A DNA stretch of 64,000 bases, taken from assembly GCF_016802725.1 (NCBI RefSeq), contig NC_052677.1, positions 11,767,306-11,831,305 on the forward strand, given 5' to 3'. This stretch comes from Solenopsis invicta (lineage: Eukaryota > Arthropoda > Insecta > Hymenoptera > Formicidae). Numbering within the stretch: position 1 is the stretch's first letter; each line of letters begins with the position of its first letter. The notes below the pieces were generated by a model. It was not told the DNA's origin. It made no database searches and saw nothing but the letters and a program-made list of their open reading frames with translations. Position numbers and translations under genes: made by a program. Below, piece after piece: positions 24,445-37,056 of this stretch.

Positions 24445-25489
24445 ATGGCTTCCTTGGTTGCGGATTACGGAACCTCCTCTGGCTCGGACGGCGAGACGGA
24501 CGACGTTTCGGACAATGCGTAAGTTTGGGCAGTTGCGTAGAATCGCTCTCCAATTGCTTCTGCCCTAGTTTCTTTGGTTTTCTTTTTTTTTACGCTCACC
24601 CGTATGATTCTGCTCCAGTAATTTAATTCTTCCGCGAATGGCACAAATATCCTTACCTGACGTAACGCTTGCAAAGAGCTGTCAAATTGTAAAATGAGTG
24701 ACATCGAGTTTTTGACAGCTCCTGCACACGCGAAGCTAGACACGTACGAAAAAAAAAATTATATAAATTTGTTTCAAGCTTTCATTTAAGTTCAGCAACC
24801 GGTATATACGTACAGAATGCAGCTTGTTCTTTGTAATCTGATATTGCCTCACCGTTAGCTTTAAGGGTGCGGAGAAGGTGGAGTCGGAGAGAGAGGAGGA
24901 TGAGGAAGAGGAGGAGAACGATAGGGATAACGTGAGGATAACTGAAACAACAGCTTCCAAAGAAAAGCTTCCATTGCCCACGCCAGACTTCAACAGCGCG
25001 CCCACGTTACTGAGGACCTCGGTGTTTCTGAATCCATTCGTCGAGGCGGAGCGGGCGAAGAGCGCAATCCTGGAGAAGCACGTGAAAATGACGCCCACAT
25101 TGGACGACACAAAAATGATAAACGGACGCAAAATCTGCTGGAACTATCGGAAGGGTCGCTGCCGTTTCGGCCACAACTGTACCTTTGCACACGACTCGGA
25201 TCTACATCGCAGCGCTGCCGAATTGGAGGCCCTGCGGACACCGCAAGAGACGTTAGTCTGTCAAACTAGATATAATGGGCAGCAACAGCAACAACAACAA
25301 CAACAACAACAACAACAGATAATGCCGCCCATGAACGACGACGAAAACGAGGTGGACCAGGAGAACAATCAGACAGCGAATAGAAAGCGTAAGAAGAGGC
25401 CCGGCCTGTGCCAACTGTTGCTTCCGAGTAAGAAAGTCTATAAGCAGTTCAAAGCGCAACAGCAGCAACAACAAACCAAAACTAGATGA
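24445..25489 (+). CDS. Single CCCH-type zinc finger protein with polyglutamine (234 aa)
   Basis: Two coding exons, 24445-24518 and 24859-25489. The donor is GC|GTAAGT and the acceptor GTTAG|CTTT, and the joined length is 705 nt. The protein starts MASLVADYGTSSGSDGETDD, followed by an acidic stretch (residues ~31-45, mostly E and D). One zinc finger spans C118, C126, C132 and H136 (spacing C-X7-C-X5-C-X3-H, CWNYRKGRCRFGHNC), the kind that binds RNA in other families. Next comes a run of 13 glutamines (166-178), then a basic tail with KRKKRPG and PSKKVYKQF and more glutamines. CCCH proteins with an acidic N-terminus usually act in nuclear RNA handling, but I cannot name this orthologue. The nearest satellite is 1.9 kb upstream. 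The gene converges on ttd14. Confidence 0.85.
25280..25318 (+). repeat. CAA/CAG repeat encoding 13 glutamines
   Basis: Thirteen codons, mostly CAA with CAG at the ends and once inside, within the CCCH gene. Length is likely to vary between individuals. Confidence 0.9.
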
Positions 25490-26245
25490 ATGCTATTTTT
25501 TCATTTGGAAGGCGTAGTAAAGGAGACGAAATTGTCTTCTAGCCGAGTCGTTATACATTTGTTTTTTTTTGCGAAAAATTGGAAAAACACCTATTGAGCA
25601 ATTTTCCATGCAACGCAATATCAAACGAATCTTTCTTTTGATGAACGAAAAAATTATTTTGAAAAGACTCAGAAGAAAGTATAGAAGAAAATAATTACAT
25701 AAGAAAGTGAAAATTACAGGAGCCCTTATGAATAGTTTTGAATTCGCTTTCGTATTTGCTTTTGAAATTTGAAACTTTTTTTTACGAGCAAAATGGAAGC
25801 CATTTGTGTATAGCGACGAGACTAACTGAGATCTCGCCTAAGATTTAGATCAGTATTTAATTAAAAGTAATTGCGCGCACACAAAATCGATATAGATATA
25901 TAAAGGAAAAAGAAAAAAATATTCCGACTTATGCTTCCAATGCGAACAAACGTGCGATGTGTAGGATAGAAACTTTTGTCTTATATAAATTCGCAAAGGA
26001 CTACCTAAACATGCACAAAACGGACGTGTGTGCGCGGCCTTCTTAAAATTCACCTTTTGTAACGCAACGAATCCATAAAAAATGTCTTCTCTTTATCTTG
26101 TTTTCCCATATTTCATTACTAGCTAATTTACTAGATAATAATTTAGCTAATAATATTATTCATTCGTGAGAATACCAAATAACATTTTATAATAGAAAGC
26201 CACAGAGTATGTATTGTATTAACACATCAAGATATTCGATGAATT

Positions 26246-26277
26246 TGAAGAATACATCCTCTTTCCTGTATTCTTCA
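26246..26277. repeat. Hairpin with perfect 10-bp stem
   Basis: TGAAGAATAC (26246-26255) pairs with GTATTCTTCA (26268-26277) across a 12-nt loop. It may lie in the 3' UTR of the CCCH gene. Function unknown. Confidence 0.6.
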
Positions 26278-29175
26278 TATCCATATGAAGAAACATTCTG
26301 TATACCTGACAACAATACTTCCATGCGTTTTTGTGAATTTAGGATTAATCTAAGCCCAATCGCTTGATCCCTCTTTTAGATAAATGTTTATTTTACATTT
26401 CCTTGGACTGCAATCGATAAGACAAATTCGATACTCCGAGTCATATGTAATTACAATACTTGTAGATATTACAAACGATGGAAAAGTCATTTACTGATAC
26501 ATTAATCTTTCTAACGAGGAAATAACTACGATAGATTGAAAGAAAATAGAAGGATCATTAATGAATTAAATGTTTACCCAACTTTATCCAATCTAAGTGG
26601 TTAAACTGTGTTAACATGTTTTACTAACATGTTAATTATCTGTTGGAGAAGAGAAACATAATAAGTAATAATAGATCAAAATAGAAGAAGCAGTGAAAAA
26701 TTAAGAGTTTATCTCAACTATCGTAACTCAAAAGATACTCCTTGGGGGTTTCTGAAGATTTCTAGGAGGTTGCCAATAAATTATTCAGCTGTGCTGAAAT
26801 AATGTCTTGTTTTAATTTGTACACACTTCTCTACCCAGTTTATCATATGTCATAAGCGTATAAATATCGTTAGAAGATTGCCGAAGATAAAAAGAAATAT
26901 TTCAAATTTATTTTAATTAATTAGATAGAGGCTTATATAAAAACGCGCCTCTTTAATTTTTTCATCCAGTTTGTAAAAAAAAAGAAAATAAACTTTTCAT
27001 TTAAAAGAAAGAGGATCTCTTGAAACAGGATCTCTTAATTTAGCACACGGTGGAGAGATAAAAGACATGATAGGCACGTGACATTGTTTTATTATTAGAC
27101 GCTTATGGGTACAACATTCTGTTGTTCAGATCCATTATCTACGTAAACTGAGTGCGCGTTGATAATTCACTGTTGCATCATCGAATGAAAATATAGACTT
27201 TCGTGTTTTATACATATATATATTTATATATATACATATATATTATTCTCTTTCTCTTTATTTTCGCGAATGAATGTTTCACAGGCACTTCGTCTCTAAA
27301 CAGTGGCAAAAATTTGTGAATGATCAGAGAGTTTGGCGTGTAGAAAATGCGAAAGCGACACGTGTGGGTAAGCGTCATCGCAAAATTCATCAAATTTTGA
27401 AGGTCACGAGCAAAATATACGGGATTTCGCAAAACATCTTTCTATCATCATCTCTATCGTAATCTCTTTTTCCAACAAATTATTTGTCCCATTATCTGTG
27501 AGATCTCTCGCGATTACATCGTTAACACATATTACAATGAATCACAGAAATGTAGATTCGACAAAAATAACTGTGCCACATTATATACAACTAAATTAAT
27601 TACTTCTATAGGCAAGCACCTATTAAGTACTGATATATTCGATCGTTAGAAGTTTGCCGCGATTGTAACAACAGGCTATCATACGACATTGCCATATTTT
27701 TTTTCTAGTGAGTTATCAGATTTACGATTTTTCGAGATCGAAAAAATTAGGAATTCCTACATGCTAAAGAAATATATACAAATCTTAGAAAGTTTGAGAA
27801 TACTCTACAAAAAAAACGAGAAAACTTTGGCCCGTCGATAAAAGAGAATTAATTTGCATTAGTTGCTCGAAAATACTTCGAATACAGTTTTGTATTATCT
27901 TCAATCCTCAAAATCAGAAAAATTTTAAATTCAACTTTCTCCTAAAATTGCAGTAAAAAAGGCTAAAAGATTTCATTCTCAAAAGATAAAAGATAAAAAA
28001 GAGATAATAAATATACATATTGGAAATCTTTAAAAGCAATAGTTCGAATAACATTAAAAAGTTATAACTGTTATAAAAGTTTCGATTCTTTTCTCCAATT
28101 AAGTAAAACATTGGTATTACTTTGCGATCAATCGAGTTAACTTTTACGTAAAGATTTTAGAAATTCATTATTTTTGGTTTTAATTAAAAAACAAGAATAT
28201 ATTATATATTTGCAAGCAGCTCGTTCTCAAAGTTGCCGCGAGTGAATTAGCGCTTCAAGGATTTTGTGAAATATCTTAATATACCGATTTTTTCCTGAAA
28301 CATGTAGAGAAATTTATATAATTGATAAAGATCTGATAGCTCACTTTAAAACCTGTACTTCGATATTGCAATTACAGTATCATCTACGTATCGTAAAATC
28401 CTACAATATCGTCGGAACGTAAATTTTTAACATCTTTTATGACTTTCCTTTTTTTTGACATTAAGTACGTTACGGACATATTTAACACATTTAAATTCTT
28501 TATAAAAAGATTTTGCGATAAGTCCTAAGAGAATTTTCTAACCATTCCCTAGGATATGTGGCCCGATAGCGTTACTCAAATGCTCGATACTTCTCTTGCT
28601 TTTTATGATTCGCATTCCCAAACGCTGTTTTTCTTTTTCTAATACGATACGCGCATTTCTCTATCACAATCGTTCTTCCGAACTTTCGAAAGTTGTTGGA
28701 CAATACTTGAGGCATATATAGAGTAAACTAGAGTAAAGTAAAGTACAAATATTTGGTGCGTCAATGCACATCGCTCGTTCAACTGTATTGAAAACCTGCA
28801 TGAGACCTTGTTTCATCAATGTTGCGTAATCTTAACTCTTGCTTAATTCATCTTTAACTCTCATCTTTATCTTTTCTTTCTCGTGGAAATTCAAAAAGGA
28901 ATAATGAGTGAATTGTGAAACTGTATCATCAAAAATTCGCCTCAAATATCACACGAGGGTTTGACGAAAGTGACAACATTAATCGACATTCCCCTCCAAA
29001 TATTCTTTTTTAATCTGAAATTTTAAAGACTTTTTAAAATTGTAAGAAAGCGTTAAAGAGATGAAAAATTTATTATTTAAAAATTTTTTAAATATCTTTA
29101 GGTTTTCTGAAATTTCCGTGCGAATTTCGTCATGTTCTCGAGAGATTTATGTTGGGTCTTGATTTTGATCCAAGT

Positions 29176-29181
29176 TTTATT
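29176..29181 (-). terminator. Candidate poly(A) signal of ttd14
   Basis: TTTATT on the plus strand reads AATAAA on the minus strand, about 230 nt after the ttd14 stop codon. Confidence 0.5.
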
Positions 29182-29409
29182 CGACGTTGACGAAACCACC
29201 AGACCCACGAAAATTCCTTAAGTACGACACGCAAGTTTGATTAAAAAATAGATATTATCTGTGTGAAATTTTAGAAGTCTATCGCACTAGTAGTTGTTGT
29301 TTACTCAATATTAATTTCAGATAATTCGCGCCGACACTGATAACGTTAAGTCCCTGCTACAGTTCGGAATTATTCGCGAATTGCTTATTAGTAAAAGACT
29401 TATTGTTCT

Positions 29410-32400
29410 TTAATTTTTCGCATGTCCCTGCATTAAAATCTTATCGAATCCATTCTTCTGCGGTTTATTGGTCTTCACTTCCCGCAAACCCTCGTCCGGC
29501 CTCATGGTCAAATCGCCATTACGAATTTCCGGTTGTTGATCGTTGCCGATTATGTTACATCGCTCGGCGAACGTCGCCTTACCATTCGTGAGACTGTTTC
29601 GGGCGCCGTTAACGCTTTTGTTAACGATAGCCTGTTGATGCTTTGTAATCGGACCCAATGTGCCACCGGTTTTGAAGTCGAGTCCGTTGCTTTGTATTTC
29701 GGTCGTTATACCCTTCGAAATCGGAATACCTTGATTCTCTGCCAACTGCATGGTGCCTGCAAAATGGAACATCATGCGTTATTCATGTGCGTTCCGATAT
29801 AGCGTTTTCTATCATTAGCAATCTCAGTTAATCGCTATTATTTAGTACGATTGAAATACGTAAAGCTCGAATCTTTAAAAAAGTTTTAAGTGTCGAACTA
29901 TGCTTCTCTATAAAAAGTGAAACACACATCTAATTCTGATCAAAGTACAACAGATACAAGAAAATATTCCGTATATAAATGTCTCTATTCGAATATACTT
30001 ATGCAAAAATATAGATATCCTAATTATACAGGATTTAAATACAGTACCATACAAGTTGTGGCAGTATTTGTTGGTGCTGCCCCATTCTTCGCGCAAGCTG
30101 AGATTGAACATGCTATAGTCCGGGTTACCGGTGACTTCCTTCTCGATCGTCAGGAATTGAGGTAAAATGTTTATCAATTCGTCACCCGTCAACGCTGTGT
30201 ACGTCTCGAGTAACATTAAGCCTCGACATCTGTAAAGTGTGTGCACGAAATTACATTACTTAACATCATTTAGCAACACGATGTCTTTTCCTTTCCTACG
30301 ATGAATATATATAGGCTGCGCTTCGATATACACTGCCAGTATTGAAAATCTATAGTATATGTAATGTGCACTATAGATTTTAATGTTGTATATATATCGG
30401 AACACGGTCATATACATAGGAGAAGCTACGGAACAGAAACGAAAGAGTTTGTTTTAATATTTAATCGTCTGAACCTTGACATTAATTATAACCGAGCTCT
30501 TTATACGAAATATTTCATATACTAAAATGTCACTCGCATGATGAGTAGAGAAGCTAATAATACAAAATATTTTGGATTTATGAAATTTATTTTTAGATTG
30601 ATTCTCTTCGATAAATACAGAATCGACTTTTTCAACGAAAGTCGATAGAGATTTTAGTTCAACGTTCTAATTCATTCAATCGTAGAAGTATTTGGATATT
30701 ACCTGGGATGCGCCGGTTCTCTATATATGTCTAACTGAAAATACTGATTGTTGATGAGAAAGCAACGGCGACGTTTGAAGATAGTGAAATGCGAATCGTC
30801 GCGCTGGGCCAACATGTTCAGGTAGTCTCGATGCGTCAGCTGGGTCTTCACCTCGATCACTTGGCCGCACATTTTCGGCCGGCGAATCGTATGAATATAT
30901 GACCAGTGACCTTAAAGAATAGAAAATTCAAGTTGAATCATCGCTCGAATCCTCATTAGGAAAATGGAATGATGACCGATGCACCATTAATTCGCAAACA
31001 CAAAAAACTCTTGAATTATCTCATATACTGATAAATACAAATAGATTCCGTCTTCCACGTAATAATATGGCTTTAAATGAACAGCTAGTTCGCGAAAGAG
31101 AACGAAGAGCTTTTCGTCGTTCGCACGGTGATTCATTCACCTTTCTGGCCGCGCTTGCGTAGACGTGCCTGCATCTTGGGATTGTTGCTCTGGAGGTAAT
31201 TATGCACAACGTCGAAGTCCTGGAAAGGTGGGAACTCGCTGTCCGCCGGCAGCGGCGCCGCCACGAGGAACTTGACCTTGCGACTGCTGGCGCGCAACCG
31301 GTCGCCGGTGTCGATACCTAGTTTCTGGCACACGCACTCGATCATCCGGCAGATTTTCGTTTCGAAATCCTGCGAGTTGTCAATAACATCGAAGTACGGG
31401 TGGCCGACCCAGGAAGCCGCGGCCTTGTAGTCGAGCTCGCGAGCGAGTTCGACACCCTCGGAGCGACACGCGTGTTCCTCCGTGGAGTAGAAATCCTCGG
31501 CGCCGTTCGCGGCCGAAACCATGTGGATGATCTGGTTGTACCTGGTCAACACGAGAACGGAATGCTTTACTGATGAAAATCATACTAAATTAAAATGTTA
31601 GCACAATGAGAAAAAAATTCTTCTAGCAAAAAAATTATTTACTCGATGGGTGCCAATCAGCTTATTTACTTGCAGTCAAGTTAAAAATTTCTTAATTGAA
31701 ATAATTGTGTAAATAAAATGAAGAAATAATTTGTATTCAAGTAATTTTTTCTTACAGTTCTAGAAAATGTTCACTGTTAGACTATTTTTACATTCAAGAT
31801 ATTAGATTTTTCAATCTAAGAAAATTTAATCAAGTTCAATAATAATTATTAGTTCGTTTGTAAAGTCATTATTTAAATATTTTAAAAAATGTAAAAATAC
31901 AAAATCATGTACTTAATACGTCTTATTTACTTCAAAATAAATATTTTTACTTAAACAGAACGAACAAATGCTTGCATCAAAATATATAAGTATATTTTAA
32001 GAAAATGTTTCTTTTCATAAAAAAAAAAAGATTTCTCTCATCGCGGTAAAATACTATACTAATCTGCCGCAACAGTCTTAAGGGATATGATAAAAGCAAT
32101 CTATTTATTTTAAAATCGGATTATTTGCCGAAGACGAAAACCATCTACTTTCTCCTCAACTTTACCTGTTGTCTCTTAGTTCGACGTTATTCCATCCGTT
32201 CGAGGCCATCATAAGTTCCCATTTATCCTTCGAAATGACTGCAAAATTTATCTGATTAAATCTCTCGTTACTGGGAGAGTCTCTAATTAATTAAATTGTT
32301 TTCCAAGATTTTGTACTAACATGCGGAGGCGTCCATCGCGCCGCGATCACAGATGATCAGACAATTCCTCGAACAGCTCTCACCCAATTGAAAAAACGTG

Positions 32401-35400
32401 TTCTCGATTTGTATCATCGTGCGCAAGAGATTTTCCTGAAATTTGAATGCTGCAACACACGTATGAAAGAAAATGCGGCATTATACGATGAATGTTCTTG
32501 CTCGTATCGGAGTGTTCTTTCAGGGAGGAGGATGATCTGCACGTGGACCTCGGCGATACTTGAAGCGCTAGCCTGAATAATCGCGTCATTTATCTTGATA
32601 AAGGGAGCCTAAAGTTTTAAAGAAGAAAGCCTTTGAAGGCGTTTATCTGAATTAAACTTCCTTAGGAACAGTACTTTTGAACTTATAGCGAGGAGGTGCA
32701 CTAATCGAGTCGTCTAAAAGACGTCTTGGACTCTTGGGTTCAAGCCCTTTTCAAGCGAGGTTCTAGCGAGACGGACGGACGATCCTCGTTCGTTCAAGCG
32801 ATCACGAAAGGGAAAACGAAAGTCGCCAATTTTCAATCGATTTCCTTGATAATGTAATGACTTCTTGAATTTTGTCATACATTACCTTGCTAATAATTTT
32901 GAAAGAGGCAGGGAAACACGCGTAGTTGATCCTTGGATTGTATTCCACAATTGTCACATTTATTCCAGGATAGTGAAGCGGCGCGAGAGGATTCGTCTCT
33001 CTCGTCGGCGAGACGCTTTACGTTCCAAGGCCGAGACACAATGAGTGTAAAGTGTAAAAATAAAAATGTAAGAAATAAGAAATAAAATATTATATATAAA
33101 ATGTATTGCCGACGCGCACTACGAGCACATTACGAGAAGCGATCGATAAACAGGAAGATATGCGGTTAACAAGGGATAAAATAAGCTCCTACGTCTACTG
33201 GACGGCATGAAAAAATGTATCGATATTACCAACCGACTTGTCGGCCAATTATAGAGTAATTAATTTCACGAACTTACAAATCCTTGATAATAATCACGTT
33301 AAAAAGTTCTTTCATTTTATTTTAACGATCAGAGATTATTTCGCATCTTGAACTCTTTCTTTCGCTTTCTCTTTCATAATATTAATTACGTACTTGTTGC
33401 TCTTCGACCTGCGATTCTTGAGAAAGAGAACTGAACCGCGGGAGTACTCATTCTAAACTACTCTATGAAAACAATTTTCGTGATTCAGGCAAATATGTTA
33501 TTAGGACCATTCAAGCAAATTATTTACTTTATACAAATAAATATTACTTCAAAGAAATAATATTTTCTACAAACAAGTGATATTTATTTATGTAAAGTAA
33601 ATAATTTGCTTGAATGGTCCTAATAACATATTTACTTAAACTACGAACATTTTTTTCGCAGTGTAGAGCGCGAAAAAGTGCGCGGGAATTCTACTTTTGG
33701 GAATTTATTTAAAGAAAACTGCTGCACGCATTCTTCCACGCTTTTACACATTTACTTGTACATATTTAGCGAACACTTATAAATTGGGTATAAATATCTA
33801 AACGTTTAATTTTTACGTTACGTAAATTTAAAAACAAACAAATTGTTCATTGCTAGTTGATACGATTTCTCAAAAACTGAAGCTATCGACTTTTGCGTAT
33901 ATGTAATACATGTTTATATCACCTGAACTAGAATAAATTAGAATAAGAAAAACTACTTATAATGACGTGGTTTTAAAAAACAAGTATCGAATTTTTAATA
34001 AAATTTATAGAATTTAAGGTGTATGAAAAAAAAAAATGTTAATTTTTAGATATCGCAATAATTCTAATTTGGAAAGACAGATATGTACATAATCGCAAAA
34101 ATTGAAGTGGGTAGCTTCAGTTTCTGAGAAACCGTATAAAATGTTAATTTACGTAACTTAAAAACTAATAGAAACATTTAGATGTACTGCAATAGATTCC
34201 TATTCCTACTAGGCATCGGTAGAAAATAGAAATGAATGGAGAAAAGAGAACTCAAATGATTTCGAATCAATTGTCGATTTTTCTCGTACATCTTACATTT
34301 GTGTTTCATCGTGTCTCGGGCCACACTTTAGCGTGACAATTCGGACAACTCACCCACGCCGGAATCGACCTCCAGAATCTCCGACCATCTCGCCTCACCC
34401 TCGCAGGAAATTTCACCACCTCGATCTAGATGCGAGGGATACGGGAGAATCTCCGCTAGAATCAACCTTGATCTTGGCCTTGCGTCTTTCTTGGGACCCG
34501 GGGACTCGAGTTGAAAAGGATATCACGCGCTTTTGCGCCCGACCGATACCGAATCGCAAAAGGAAATTGAAAGGAACTGATGAAAGGAGCCTTGTTAGAC
34601 GAAGATACGAATTAAACTTCGTGTCTGTGACATCAAAGAGTTAGGGGTACCTTGATTGTCCTGTTCTACACATTTGAATTCTTCTCTTTAATTTCTTCAT
34701 TTAATTGAATGAAGTTTTTTTTTCTCCTTGAGCGAATATAGCAGACCGAATATCGTCGACAACGAGAAATAAGAAAACGCGCGGGTCGTATTACCGCACT
34801 CGAGTTTCGCAAACGTCAGTTTTTCGCCTTCTTTTTTTCCGAGTGACGAATGTGCCTTCGCGAAAGAATAGCAGACTGACAAATACAGCGCGTGATGTAA
34901 AGGTGGTAATAATCCGACGTTTTTAGCTTGGCTCTTGGACATGTAAACATCGTATAAAAAAAACTTTTTTTTTCAATTAATTACGGTCCGTGAGGAAATC
35001 AAGTTGAAAAGTTTAAGCTTTCAAAAGTTTGAAAAGTGCTAATCCGCCGTGACGAAATTTCAAGCGCGAAATGCAAGCGAAATGAGCGTAAGCTCTAACA
35101 AATTTCTCATCTTTTTTAGATTCTCGCGCGTCTACTGTAGTCTCGGGAAATGGCAAACACACTTTGCAAAGACCGTAACATGCTTTTGATAAAAAAATAA
35201 ACGACGTCTTTTTAATGAGTTAAATTGCCTCGTGTAAATTATTTCGTGCTCAATTACGAGACAGTCGCTAAACAAAAAAACAAAAAAAAATACTTTATAG
35301 GTGTCACGACAACAATTTATCGCTTTTTTTTGTATCTGCTATTATTTGTCACGTGTAGAATTTATAGCTGCAACATTTTAGCAAGTTCCTAGAAAATTTA

Positions 35401-37018
35401 AGCTTTGATTATAAAGTCAAATTTTATAACGAGTATGATTGGCCTTAATGAATAGGCGTCACAGAACAATTTTTTTTCTAAATGTCACAAATAGTTCAGA
35501 TATAAATTCTGCCTCTGTTATTTAGATTGATTACGACTGTTTTATATACGAGCTAAAGGTTATCGAAATTTAAAAACTAAATGCTTTCCTAAGTTTATTC
35601 TTTTTTCTCCTAATAAACAACAAAAGATTTTGGTCCCGAATTTTAGTCCTAAAAATCTACATTTTGCTGCAGTTAAATAAATAACTTTTAAACAAGTAAG
35701 TGGATCCAAACAAATTTTTGCACGAATATTTATTAGAGTTTTATTAGCATATATAAAAATTTTGATTTAACCGATAATAACACAACCCTATTAAATTTGC
35801 AAATAAGTACTGCAAGACGCGATTTTACATAAGAATCAAGAGTGAACAAAAAATTAAGTAACTTTTAAACCAATAGTGTATTGTGCCGAAATTTTATACA
35901 GATGCTCAAACGTAATGCGAGAATATTCTACGAAATATTTTTTTTAATAATATTTTAAGATACGACCTAAACATTCTTAAATACCAAACATACGCGATGT
36001 GACAATGTTTTGGTAATCACTTGGTCTACCTCAGTTAATTTTTTGCGGCTAAAAAATTGCGGTTGTACTCGCAACACTATTTTTTTCTCTTTTAGCGTTC
36101 GAGCTGTATCGTAAAAATTGTACAACGGAAGAGATTGAAAACACAATGCGTTTGATATGCGACGCGCATGAAACGTGAGCGAGAGAAGCCCAACATTCGC
36201 GCTCGTACGTTCCGCTTCAAGGGCGAGCTGATTAAAGTCGCACGATCGTCTTACGTAAGGGCGAACGATACAACATTTCGAACACCGGCACGACGTAGCA
36301 GCAAAATTTATTATCTTATCTCTCGACGTTGGCGCGAAACCTTGTGGTTCCGGCGCGTACATGCACGACGTGGGACGACGTTTCAGAATTCATTAAAGAA
36401 AAAAAAAAAAACTTAAGAAAGAAGTGTACCGAGAGAGATAACTCGGTCGAGCGCACACAATACGTTCTGCGCGAGGTAGTACGAAAGTTATTCGCGGGAT
36501 AAATAAATGGTGCAAGAGATTAAAAATAGAACGGAGGGGGGGGACTGTGTGAAAAAGGTGGACCAATTGACACGGCTGTATGAGCGGGGCGCAAAGCGGA
36601 CGGGGCAATAATGGAATTTCTTCATGTGACGACCGGAGCGGACGGACGGCGGACAAAGTCCCCGTCGCGCGCGCCTCGTAGACCGGGAAGGCCAGGTTTA
36701 ACGTAAGCCAAGAATTTTTGACACGTTATGCAATGTGTCGGGCTGCCGTCGACGGACGACGGACGGAGGGCACGCGAGGCGAGCTTGCGCGCATCCGTCA
36801 AACGTGACGTTCGCAGGCCGCTCCGGGCATCCGCGCGCCGCGACGAGACGTTTACCTCGCGCGCGCAGGCGACGATGCTTACGAGATCCGGCGAGAGACG
36901 TTTCGTTTTACGCGACACCGACAACAGGTCGAACTGGTTTCCTTTATCTTTTCTATTTTTTTTTTCTTTCTTTCTTTTTCTTCGCCGTGTCACCGTATCA
37001 AGACGCGAAATCCTTTTC

Positions 37019-37056
<38 letters not shown>

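Larger units (their letters stand above)
25490..29409. other. Intergenic region between convergent CCCH gene and ttd14
   Basis: AT-rich DNA of 3.9 kb with no open frame I can support. The first part is the 3' UTR of the CCCH gene; no canonical AATAAA lies close to its stop, with an ATTAAA near 25860 and AATAAA near 26776 as candidates. A perfect 10-bp stem hairpin lies at 26246-26277. The right end is the 3' UTR of ttd14. Confidence 0.7.

Noticed and set aside
24878..24880. CCCH gene read as a single exon from position 24878
   Set aside because: That codon is GTG. An upstream ATG exon (24445-24518) with good splice sites joins in frame.
32736..32747. tRNA-like B-box word GGGTTCAAGCCC
   Set aside because: No A-box, no cloverleaf and no acceptor stem could be drawn around it, so a tRNA gene is not supported.
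34333..34644. 103-codon forward frame in ttd14 intron 4
   Set aside because: Polar, compositionally odd peptide with no recognisable domain or splice partners.
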